Origin: Branchiostoma floridae
Taxonomy: Eukaryota > Chordata > Leptocardii > Amphioxiformes > Branchiostomatidae
Direction of reading: 5' to 3'
Length of the DNA: 64,000 bases
Assembly (NCBI RefSeq): GCF_000003815.2
Contig: NC_049989.1
Coordinates: forward strand, 15,348,124 to 15,412,123
Below are positions 13,112-22,165 of this stretch, in pieces. A program made the translations under genes and the position numbers. The notes beneath the pieces are model-generated. The model saw only the letters and a list, made by a program, of their open reading frames with translations. It made no database searches and was not told the origin of the DNA. Positions within the stretch are counted from its first letter, which is position 1, and each line of letters begins with the position of its first letter.

Positions 13112-15024
13112 ATCCTACAAGCTGCCAGGCACATGTTCACTGTAACATGATACTGTGGCTGAGCAACATTCCTCTGTGTGGTTATGAGGAAACATCCTCA
13201 GGCACAACAGGGTTCCAGTTGGAAACATCTATCCTTCAGGTCGTTCCAGTTTGGAATTATTGCATTTTTAAGACATCTTTTCGTCCTTGCAAGAGTCTAC
13301 ACATTCCATCCGGATGGATCTCGACATAACCAGCATTGGTTGAAAATGCACAAGCTTTATTGCGGCGTTGATGTTAATGATTATCAATCAATGTATTGTC
13401 CATTACATGTTTGTGGGACTGGGGAGACCATGTGCCAAGTGGATGTGTTGTCTACTTCACGCTTGTCTATGTTTGCAAGTGGTACTTTTGGCATCAAAGC
13501 AGCACTAAATCGTCTTGATTGTATTTCAGCTGTACTTAACACGCATTTGTACCAGACTGCTTTCTGGCTGTTTCTCACACAGCAGTCTGTCAATTGTTCA
13601 AATCACCCCGGGGATTCAAAGACTTTCTGGACCTATTGAAGCCATTGTGGTTTGAGACCATTTATACAAACAGAAACATTTTTACATACAATGTAAATGT
13701 CAGCTGCTCTGTAGTACAATTAATGTGTAATTCTGATAAACGTAGCATGTAATATACATGGCGTTAGTTGCAAATGGTTAGGGAGGAGGGGGGGAACGAT
13801 CACATCACCTTTTGAACGTTAGCATTCTGTTCTTGCTCTAACAAATTACTTAACCATGCTCTACTTGGAAGTATCGTGTTTGTGGTAAACCACACCATAA
13901 CGAAGGGAACCATAAGAGTTATCAAGCCGCTTGTAACATGATATGTACACAAGAGGTTTAAGATTTACTACTTGATGTGTTTTTAACTGTACAAAGAGTA
14001 ATGTCCATGTGGAGAAATATTGTCTATGTTCATAAGGATTTTGTTATGACGACCCGTCAAAGCCTCTAAGAGGCCGAAGTCGTGGTTTCATCAGGCTTCC
14101 GTTTGTCCCTAGAAAGGCTGCTGCAGCACATACACTTCATAAAGCTCTTCCAAGAAAACGTCGATACGTTCGAGATTCTTGATGGAGGACATTCAATCCC
14201 ATAATAATAAGTTCATGATTTGTGCCATATGTTACAGCAGAGGTGCATCAGTAGTGCACGCACATCTTGAGTTTTAGAATACAGGAAAATTGAGGGTAAT
14301 GAAAGGCATCCCCATGCAGAAAGATTTTTGGTGCTCTGTAAACGTTTCTACTCACCGGCATGCGGTGTTCCGTCAGTAGCATTTGGTCATATTCGATGAA
14401 AGGACCGCCAATTTTATTTCCTATGTGCATGCCGATATCACAAATGTTTGAATCCTGTTTCAGAACTGTAGTCAGCCGTCAAGGGACGGACAAGGAAGGA
14501 TATTGTAGTGTTAGAAGTCGAGAAAGTAGCTGCAACGGACATGTGATACAAGTTTTATGGTTTGAAAATGAGAAGACCATAACAGGAATTACACTAAACA
14601 TATTGGGAGGTGCACCAACATCCTTTCTAGTTCATCCCTAAGGGATAGACATCAGTCAAATCAAGTTATGATAGTTATGTTTTTATCAGTGTCTGACGTA
14701 GTGTGAAGTATAGTAATTGTATTTATTTTCGTAATTTTGTACCTGCCTGTAATTTGCGTGATTATATCATGGAAGGGAGCGCAATCGGTGACCCGTCATT
14801 TGTTGTTGTTCATTACGTAATGACGTGTCATCGCCCTATAAAAATTGTTTTTTTCACTTGGACGCTTGTGGTGTGTTCTTTGTATATTTACAAGACCTTT
14901 TCGCGGTTGAACGTATAGCTAGTTGTGAAGTTACGTGTAAAGTCAGTATTACAAGTATCAGTATTCTGAGTTCCAGGTTCCTACCTACCGAGTCCCTTGA
15001 CCTCCTGGTCGTTGAGGGGACAAG
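13112..15024. other. MORC2 3' UTR and intergenic DNA
   Basis: 1.9 kb after the MORC2 stop. The first part is presumably 3' UTR. No clear polyadenylation signal could be singled out; an AATAAA overlaps the stop region at 13107 and is too close to be convincing. No conserved reading frame was recognised. A promoter-like patch is listed separately. Confidence 0.5.
14814..14844 (+). promoter_or_regulatory. Promoter-like patch: CRE-like site plus TATA box
   Basis: TACGTAATGACGTGTCA (a CRE/ATF-like half-palindrome) is followed 6 bp later by TATAAAAA at 14837. No gene follows before the nested transposons at 15033. It may be a relic of a mobile element (for example a solo LTR) or the start of a non-coding transcript. 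Confidence 0.3.
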
Positions 15025-15068
15025 GTAGACATTAGGGCTGGGTACCGGTACAAAACCGGGTTAGCCGG

Positions 15069-15293
15069 TGTCAGGGAACCGACTCAGTCCAAGACTCCAA
15101 CGCGTAACTGGAGGGGAACTCCTTTTAATCTGCTTCCTAAACCTACGTACAACAATGACTAGAACTATGAGTGCATCTGAGATCACAACTGTTTTCCAGG
15201 GAGTCTCCGTCTCAACTGGCCCCTGACCTACTTACGACTCTATCTTTAGAAACCTATGGGCCGCTTCAAGTCCTTTCAGGTGACCCCGTCACA
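15069..15293 (-). repeat. 3' LTR of the Gmr1-like element
   Basis: 225 bp, bounded by TGTCAGG...GTCACA on the plus strand (TG...CA ends). It matches the LTR at 20460-20684 without a visible difference. Confidence 0.93.
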
Positions 15294-15313
15294 TATCCTC
15301 CCTTTTTCCCTTG
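15294..15313 (-). promoter_or_regulatory. Polypurine tract for plus-strand priming
   Basis: On the minus strand an A/G-rich run (AAGGGAAAAAGGGAGGATA) directly precedes the 3' LTR, the normal place for the polypurine tract. Confidence 0.8.
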
Positions 15314-15553
15314 ATTGAAACTATTTCAATCACAAGTCTCGATCCGACTTTCTAAAGGACTAACAATAGAGCTTTACCTTTCTTACGGTGACAAGCTTGA
15401 CAAACAAAAAAAAATAATAACAAAAAGAATAGTTGTGAACATAACTAGAACTAATCAAATACATTGCTAAACTACATTACTTTCTCCTGCGCATCGCCAT
15501 GCTAATCATCAGTTCATTGGTCCGAAACTACCCTTGCTATCGTCGTCAGTTTA

Positions 15554-18500
15554 TCAGTCCGAATCCACTCCACGGGATAGAGCATCCGCGTTGGCATTGG
15601 CAGTTCCCGGACGGTGGGTCACCACAAATCTGTAGGGCTGCAGACACAGGCTCCATCGCGTCAGGCGCTGGTTCTTATCTTTCATCTCGTCTAGCCACTT
15701 CAGGGGGTGGTGATCGGTCATCACCTCAAACTCTCGGCCCAATAAGTAGTAGCGTAGGTTCTCCACTGCGTATTTGATCGCCAGGCATTCCTTCTCTGGT
15801 ACAGAATAGTTCTGTTCTCGGGGAAGGAGCTTTCTACTGGTGTACACTACAGGATGCTCTCCTCCGTCCCCGTCCTTCTGGCTCAGCACTGCTCCAATGC
15901 CCCGTTCCGAGGCGTCGGTTTGCAGCACAAAGGGGCGCTCAAAGTCCGGACTCTTCAGCACTGGGTACTGGCACAACTTCTCCTTCAACGTTATGAAGGC
16001 CACCTCACATTTGTCGGTCCATCCGACCACCTGCGGCTTCCGGTTACCAGTCAGGTCGGTGAGAGGCGCCGCGATTTGTGCATACTGGGGGATGAATCGC
16101 CGATAATACCCTGTCAGGCCCAGAAAGGCCCGGACGTCCTTTTTCGTTGTCGGCTTTGGAAACTCTCGCACTGCCCGCACTTTGTCCTCATCCGGGCGGA
16201 CCTCGCCCCCTCCCGCGACATGCCCTAGAAGGGATACAAACTCCATCGCGAAGTGACACTTGCTCGGCTTAACCGTCAGGCTCGCGTTCCGGAGACGCGT
16301 GAAGATCTCTCGGAGGTGCAGGAGGTGCTCTCCCCACTCTTCGCTGAAGATGTCCAGGTCGTCAATATAACTGTCAGCAAACTCTTCCGTCCCTCTCAGC
16401 AGGGTGTCCATGAGCCGTTGGAACGTGGCAGATGCGCCGTGAAGCCCGAACGGCATGGTGTGAAATTGGAACAGTCCGAAGGCCGTGACGAATGCAGTCT
16501 TAGGTTTGGACTCAGGGGTCAAAGGCACTTGCCAATATCCTCTAGACAGGTCCATCGTGGTGATGTACTTAGCCTTCCCCAGCTTGTCCAGCATCTCATC
16601 AATGCGCGGTATCGGATAGGCGTCGAACCTCGAGACCGCGTTTACTTTCCGGAAATCCACGCAGAAGCGAATGCTGCCATCCTTCTTCGGGACCATTACC
16701 ACCGGAGACGCCCACTCACTGTTTGACGGCTCGATCACGCCCATCTCCTCCATCTTCTGTAGTTCCTCGCGCATCTTCCCGCGATGGGCTTGGGCGACCC
16801 GATATGCCCGCTGTCGTATCGGTTTGGCATCTCCCGTGTCGATGTGGTGTTCTGCTAGGGTCGTACGTCCCGGGGTATCCCGAAAGACGTCTGCAAACTC
16901 TTGTAGCAGCTCATCCAGCTGTCGACGCTGCTCGTCACTCAAGTTGCTACCGACAAACGCGTCTCCCCAACTTGCAGGGTCAGGTCCGCTTCCACCAAGG
17001 AGGTGTGATACCTCCTGACCATCCTCCCATTCCTCTTCATCGTCTGGATCGAAGCTGGCCAAGCAAGACGAGGCCGGTTGGTGCCACTTCTTCAGCAGGT
17101 TGACATGTAGAACCACGAGCTTCTTCCGTTTCTCGGGGGTCTTCAACTCGTAATCGACGGGACCCACGCGACGGACCACTGTATAAGGCCCCTGCCATTC
17201 GGCCTCCAGCTTCACCTTGCTCGACGGTAGGAGTACTAAGACCTCGTCCCCAGGGTTAAACTCGCGAGTGCGCGACCTCTTGTCATACCAGAGCTTCTGG
17301 GTCGCCTGTGCTGCTCCCAGGCTCTCCCTCACCATCTCTGTCATTGCCGCCATCCTCTCTCTCATCTTCATCACATGCGAGATGACACTTTCGCTGCTCT
17401 TCTCCTTCCCTTCCCAACTCTCCCGGAGGACATCAAGTGGGCCTCTGACATGACGTCCGTATAACAATTCGAACGGCGAGAATCCCGTTGATTCCTGGGG
17501 CACCTCCCGGTAGGCGAATAGGAGATACGGCAGCAGCTTGTCCCACTCCTTCAGATCTTCCCTCGTGAACTTCTTCAACATACTTTTGAGAGTGCCATTG
17601 AAACGCTCCACCAGCCCATCCGTTTGGGGGTGGTACGGGCTGGTCCTGATCCCATGGATCTTCAGCGAGCTGTACAGTTCTTTCAACAGTTTTGACATGA
17701 AATTCGTTCCCTGGTCTGTAAGGATCTCTTCAGGAATGCCCACACGTGCGAACAGCTTCACCAATTCTTCGCTAACCCGCTTTGCGTCCACGCTTCGCAT
17801 AGGCACCGCCTCGGGGTATCTGGTGGCATAGTCGCATATGACGAGCACATACGTATTCCCCGACTTAGACCGCTCCAATGGCCCTACGATGTCCATGGCA
17901 ATCCTCTGGAAGGGTACCTCTATCACTGGAAGGGGTATGAGGGGCGCTCTGTTCGCGGTGCTCCCCCTGGCGGTCTTTTGGCACTCCTCGCATGCACGAC
18001 AGTGAGCTCTGACATCGCTGTGTATCCCAGGCCAAAAGAAGTTCATCAGGATTCGGTCGGCTGTCTTCTTTCTTGCAAGATGTCCCGCCATGGGTGCATT
18101 GTGAGCCAACTGTAGCACGAACTCTCGGCACTGTTGCGGGAGAACCAGCTGTCTTACCTCCCTGTCAATTCCCCGCCTCGGCGTCCACATACGGTGCAGC
18201 ACCCCGTCCTGCTCTTCGTACCGTACGGCACTGTCCCTCAGGTCATCCCCTCCCGTGGCTAGGCGACGGACCTTCCTCAGCGTGGGATCATCACGCTGTA
18301 AGCGCTGGATATCTCCGACCGTCAGGTTTCTTACATCAACGGAGTCCACCGCCTGTACCGGGCAACTGTCAGGTCCCTGGTCAGGTGGGCCACGGCGTTT
18401 GGCAGCACGTCGTTGTTGCTTAGATTTTCGGGACTTCCCATTGCTGTAGAATAGGTCGTCCGAGAAACGGCGCCAGTCAGCAATTGGGCCTTCGGTCGAA

Positions 18501-20083
18501 CTGGTCACAGGCCTGGATAACTGTCGCGGTTGGACTCCGGATTGCTCCATGGTATGCTGTAGTTCGATACCCTCCTGGGCTACCTTGCGTGTCTGAGCCC
18601 TCGTAGCCACGAATGACTCCGGTACCAGTCTCCCGGATGCGCACAGCTGTACCAGTTCGGCCAGATGGGGGACATCCCGTCCGACGATAACAGGGCGGGG
18701 CAGGTTTGGAATCACTCTTGCGTTGACCTGGTACCTCCTGTGCCCAACACGGATCTCTATCTGAGCTGTAGGGTACTTCCTTTCATCGCCATGAACACAA
18801 GTGATCCCTCCCTGATCGTCGTACGTGACTTTCCCGGCCTCCACCAGGTCCTCCCGGATTAATGTCTGCGCACTTCCGGTGTCTAATAGCAGAGGGACCG
18901 CCCTTCCCTCTACTTGGCCCTTGACGTCAAATGCTGCCTGTGAGAATCTTGCCTTCGTCCCACCAAAGAAGGACCTAGCCCCAGACGGCCGTGCCTCTGA
19001 CTTCAATACGGGGCAGTCCCTTATATAGTGGGTGGGGTCCTTGCAGTGGTAGCACGCGCCTCCCCCGCTCGTGGGCCAAGGCTGTGGGCGGCCACGGCCC
19101 TGCGCTGGCTTAGAAATCTTCCCCTTCTCCTCCTCTTCCTTTTTGCCAAGTTCCTTTCTATGAGCAGTCAAGAAGTGCTGGGCCATCTCGGCCAGCTCCT
19201 CCAGCGATGCCGAGCCCCGCTCCCGGAGGTGCACCGCCAGGTCCCGCGGGCATGCGTCCATGAATTGCTCCTTCACAAACAGGTTCTTAAGACTCTCGTA
19301 CGTCTTTGTCGAGTCGGATAGCTCCAACCATCGTTCCAGGTAGTTCTCGAGCCGTACAATGAATTGCTGGGGGCTCTCCCCCGCCTCCGGCTTGTTGTTC
19401 CTGAACTTCTCACGAAACCCATCCTCTGTCAAGTTGTATCTCTCCATAAGGGCTTTCTTGACGGTTCGGTAAATCCGAGCTTCGTGACCAGGCAGCCTCG
19501 AGTATGCTTTGAGGGCCTCGCCTGACAACAGGGCACTTAAGTTTGGCGCCCATTGGTCCTCCGGCCACTTGTTTGATGCCGCGAACCTCTCAAACCTAAG
19601 GAGGTAAGCGTCCAAGTCATCTACCCCATCTTGGAAGGAGGGCAGCTTTGGGGCCTTCGCCCTAGCTTGCCCCACTGGCTCTGCTATAGGCCCGGCGGCC
19701 GCCAGCTCCCTCTCAAGCTTCTTCATCTCTAGTTGATGCCTCCTGTCTGCCTCCTTCTGTCTTTCTTCTGCCTCTCTTGCCCTCTCTCTCTCCTCGGCCT
19801 CTCTCTCCTTCTCTCTCTCTGCAGCTTCCAGCCTCCTTTTCTCAGCTTCTCTCTCCTTCTCTCTCTCCTCGGCCTCTCTCTCCTTCTCTCTCTCTGCAGC
19901 TTCCAGCTTCCTCTTCTCAGCTTCCCTCTCCTTCTCTCTCTCCTCAGCTTCCAGCCTCATTTTCTGCACTTCCCTCTCCTTCGCTCTTTCTTCCCTCTCC
20001 AATGCTTGTTGCTCTTGCACAAACTGTCGGAGCTCACTCCCTGAGAGCCCCAACTTCTCCCCAGCCTCCATGAGCTGATCCAT
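15554..20083 (-). CDS. Gag-Pol polyprotein with integrase before reverse transcriptase
   Basis: A single frame of 1509 codons. In order, with approximate residues: a highly charged Arg/Glu/Lys heptad-like coiled coil (20-130, with repeated EREKEREAE blocks); gag core; CCHC zinc knuckle CYHCKDPTHYIRDC (about 344); aspartic protease LLLDTGSAQTLI (about 400); integrase HHCC zinc region ending CRACEEC (660-705); DDE core with MDIVGP, TDQGTNF and the Glu of DGLVERFN (733-828); GPY-type module (GPYTVVRRVGP, near 970); reverse transcriptase with TMDLSRGYWQV and catalytic YIDD (1050-1290); RNase H with TDASERG and TDHHPLKWL (1385-1490). No internal stop or frameshift separates gag from pol, so a fusion or readthrough-free strategy is implied. 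The first ATG of the frame is at 20083, 357 nt past the primer site. All catalytic residues I looked for are present, so the copy may be active. Confidence 0.93.
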   Translation of the reverse strand: MDQLMEAGEKLGLSGSELRQFVQEQQALEREERAKEREVQKMRLEAEEREKEREAEKRKLEAAEREKEREAEEREKEREAEKRRLEAAEREKEREAEERERAREAEERQKEADRRHQLEMKKLERELAAAGPIAEPVGQARAKAPKLPSFQDGVDDLDAYLLRFERFAASNKWPEDQWAPNLSALLSGEALKAYSRLPGHEARIYRTVKKALMERYNLTEDGFREKFRNNKPEAGESPQQFIVRLENYLERWLELSDSTKTYESLKNLFVKEQFMDACPRDLAVHLRERGSASLEELAEMAQHFLTAHRKELGKKEEEEKGKISKPAQGRGRPQPWPTSGGGACYHCKDPTHYIRDCPVLKSEARPSGARSFFGGTKARFSQAAFDVKGQVEGRAVPLLLDTGSAQTLIREDLVEAGKVTYDDQGGITCVHGDERKYPTAQIEIRVGHRRYQVNARVIPNLPRPVIVGRDVPHLAELVQLCASGRLVPESFVATRAQTRKVAQEGIELQHTMEQSGVQPRQLSRPVTSSTEGPIADWRRFSDDLFYSNGKSRKSKQQRRAAKRRGPPDQGPDSCPVQAVDSVDVRNLTVGDIQRLQRDDPTLRKVRRLATGGDDLRDSAVRYEEQDGVLHRMWTPRRGIDREVRQLVLPQQCREFVLQLAHNAPMAGHLARKKTADRILMNFFWPGIHSDVRAHCRACEECQKTARGSTANRAPLIPLPVIEVPFQRIAMDIVGPLERSKSGNTYVLVICDYATRYPEAVPMRSVDAKRVSEELVKLFARVGIPEEILTDQGTNFMSKLLKELYSSLKIHGIRTSPYHPQTDGLVERFNGTLKSMLKKFTREDLKEWDKLLPYLLFAYREVPQESTGFSPFELLYGRHVRGPLDVLRESWEGKEKSSESVISHVMKMRERMAAMTEMVRESLGAAQATQKLWYDKRSRTREFNPGDEVLVLLPSSKVKLEAEWQGPYTVVRRVGPVDYELKTPEKRKKLVVLHVNLLKKWHQPASSCLASFDPDDEEEWEDGQEVSHLLGGSGPDPASWGDAFVGSNLSDEQRRQLDELLQEFADVFRDTPGRTTLAEHHIDTGDAKPIRQRAYRVAQAHRGKMREELQKMEEMGVIEPSNSEWASPVVMVPKKDGSIRFCVDFRKVNAVSRFDAYPIPRIDEMLDKLGKAKYITTMDLSRGYWQVPLTPESKPKTAFVTAFGLFQFHTMPFGLHGASATFQRLMDTLLRGTEEFADSYIDDLDIFSEEWGEHLLHLREIFTRLRNASLTVKPSKCHFAMEFVSLLGHVAGGGEVRPDEDKVRAVREFPKPTTKKDVRAFLGLTGYYRRFIPQYAQIAAPLTDLTGNRKPQVVGWTDKCEVAFITLKEKLCQYPVLKSPDFERPFVLQTDASERGIGAVLSQKDGDGGEHPVVYTSRKLLPREQNYSVPEKECLAIKYAVENLRYYLLGREFEVMTDHHPLKWLDEMKDKNQRLTRWSLCLQPYRFVVTHRPGTANANADALSRGVDSD

Positions 20084-20439
20084 TTTATCCCTGGACTTCC
20101 TCAGTTTCTACTCTTCCTGAGTCAGCCTTGCCACAGTTTATTGACTTGGAACCGCCCGTCTGACCGCCAGCACTCTGGAATGTTCCTTCCCGGCTCCACA
20201 GAAAACTCAATCCAGATGTGTTCTTCTCTAAGCATGCACAGCCCAGACCAACAAATGCAAAGCTAGAAGAGTCCAACTGTTCTTCGGAATCCCTTCTCTT
20301 GTCTGACTGTTATCATGCAAACCTACGCACTTGCACTTGATCCTGACAGCTCAATCCTGATCACAAATTACTCACAGTTCCTCTCCCTCCTTCTGTCCTT
20401 CTTGAGTGAGTTCTCGCCTACTTTTTGCCGTCAGCGATG

Positions 20440-20457
20440 ATCCCACTTCTGACACCA
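20440..20457 (-). promoter_or_regulatory. Primer-binding site, tRNA-Leu(CAA) type
   Basis: On the minus strand, two bases after the 5' LTR, TGGTGTCAGAAGTGGGAT is complementary to the 3' end of a eukaryotic tRNA-Leu(CAA) including CCA. The tRNA assignment is from memory of tRNA-Leu 3' ends. Confidence 0.8.
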
Positions 20458-20459
20458 CG

Positions 20460-20684
20460 TGTCAGGGAACCGACTCAGTCCAAGACTCCAACGCGTAACT
20501 GGAGGGGAACTCCTTTTAATCTGCTTCCTAAACCTACGTACAACAATGACTAGAACTATGAGTGCATCTGAGATCACAACTGTTTTCCAGGGAGTCTCCG
20601 TCTCAACTGGCCCCTGACCTACTTACGACTCTATCTTTAGAAACCTATGGGCCGCTTCAAGTCCTTTCAGGTGACCCCGTCACA
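20460..20684 (-). repeat. 5' LTR of the Gmr1-like element
   Basis: 225 bp, identical to the copy at 15069-15293. It should carry the element's promoter; no clean TATA box was picked out. Confidence 0.93.
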
Positions 20685-20831
20685 GCCGGTTTTTCTTATT
20701 TCTCGACAAAACAGATTTATTTGTAGCGAAATGGACCATTGTTTTCAGTATCGTCCATTCACATACTGAATCAGGTTCAGCTCCGACCTGGACCTGAATT
20801 TTCTGTACCGGTACCCACCCCTAGTAGACAT

Positions 20832-22165
20832 GATTACATCCCTTTTAACATTGCATTCACGTAACATGTACAGTTGGTAACTGGTGAGCACGGAGTCAAT
20901 CCTGGCAAGGAGTTTAATCTTGATCCTGGGAAGGGCAACATGGGTGGGCCTGCACCACTCTAGAATGGGGCATAACGCCGGGAACGTTAACTTCAAATGG
21001 GAGGCACCTCCTCGAACACGCCAGGAAGGCTTACCACACACTATAGAAGATATACCCTGCAATGAAACTTGCTGCCTTGTTTGTCCCGGGCACGGCAAGC
21101 ATCCTCACGGGCGTCTGCATGCATATATGTCGTATATTGCAACAAATAAAAAACCGCATCATCAAGATTTGATGTACATATATGCCCTTAACGGAAGTTA
21201 CAAGTACCTCGTTACGGACAAACCACAAAGGAATCTCATCGGAGTAGTAAAACGTGATCTAGTAATATGATATTCTTGAGAATTAGAAGATTGAAAAAAA
21301 AATATTTTTAAACGGGTTTGTCCAATTAGAAACTAGGGTTCGGCGACCTCATGCCTACATGAAATATACGTTTGTAAATTTTATGCAAATGACTTCTACA
21401 TTTACATAACTTATGCACGGTGATGTTCACCATTGACTAACGTACACATGTCAACTATATAATTCCCATCAACTATTTAAGCGTTCTTCTTCAATTTTTA
21501 TGGATTATGCAAATCAGTTCCTCATTTGTGTATTTGGACTTTGTTTTCTTCATCTTCTACCTATCATAAATTACATTTATTGAAGTCCAGTCATGGAGAA
21601 CAGTGGAATTATACATTGACCTAATTGATTATGCAAATAAAGTCCTCATTTGCATAACATTCATATCATTAAGAACACGATATATACAAGACCGCGGCCG
21701 GAAGTTCCGCTGCAGCTACAAGGAAAGTCACTAGGGGCCCCAAAATCTTATCATTTTCAGTGTTCGTCACTCCCCACAAATACATCAAGACCAAATATCA
21801 AACCGATCTATCTAGACACACAAACGCTAATTGAAAACATAACCTACATGAAATTATTATTTCATGGAGGTACATTCTATAAGTTGTATTGAATAGAAAG
21901 TATAATGTGTACGCAATCAACCCAACACGTCATCGGCATAGCAGCCAAGTACTTCCGGGTTATTCTCCCATGTACCGGAACCAGTATGTCAAGTGGTGGT
22001 ACTTCCGGGTTGGGGTGTACCGGTGTTGCATAGGTGAACGCAATATTGAGAATTCTAGGCACAAGTGTATTGCGTAGGACCACGTAAGTTTGTGTGTATA
22101 TAGTCGGTAATCGTGAGATAAGCGAACATTGAAAGAATCCAAAAGAACTTTGAAGACGTCTCAGA
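20832..22165. other. Intergenic DNA upstream of the DUF4291 gene
   Basis: No conserved frame recognised. It holds a short relative (about 21627-21875) of the dispersed repeat at 2040-2520, several TATGCAAAT/ATTTGCATAA strings, and the presumed promoter and 5' UTR of the DUF4291 gene close to 22166. No TATA box was seen near the start codon. Confidence 0.5.

Larger units (their letters stand above)
15069..20684 (-). mobile_element. Complete Ty3/Gypsy LTR retrotransposon, Gmr1-like
   Basis: A 5616-bp element read on the minus strand. It has two 225-bp LTRs that I find identical base for base, a 5-bp target duplication GCCGG (15064-15068 and 20685-20689), a tRNA-Leu primer site, a polypurine tract and one long gag-pol frame. 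The integrase is encoded upstream of the reverse transcriptase, as in Ty1/Copia, although the protein motifs are Ty3/Gypsy. That combination is known for Gmr1-like elements of deuterostomes. Identical LTRs and an open frame point to a very recent insertion. It lies inside a MITE. Confidence 0.93.
15033..20823. mobile_element. hAT-like MITE, split by an LTR retrotransposon
   Basis: The left end TAGGGCTGGGTACCGGTAC and the inverted right end are nearly identical. Both sides are flanked by GTAGACAT (15025-15032 and 20824-20831), an 8-bp target duplication typical of the hAT superfamily. Taking out the LTR element at 15069-20684 leaves a short element of about 170 bp. Its right part is similar, inverted, to the start of the element at 23193-23638, so both belong to one family. 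It carries no transposase. Confidence 0.85.

Noticed and set aside
13178-13639. Plus-strand frame of 153 codons after MORC2
   Set aside because: Lies in the presumed 3' UTR; no recognisable motif.
15840-20044. Several plus-strand frames of 80-157 codons opposite the gag-pol frame
   Set aside because: Antisense shadows of the retroelement's coding frame; no conserved motif.
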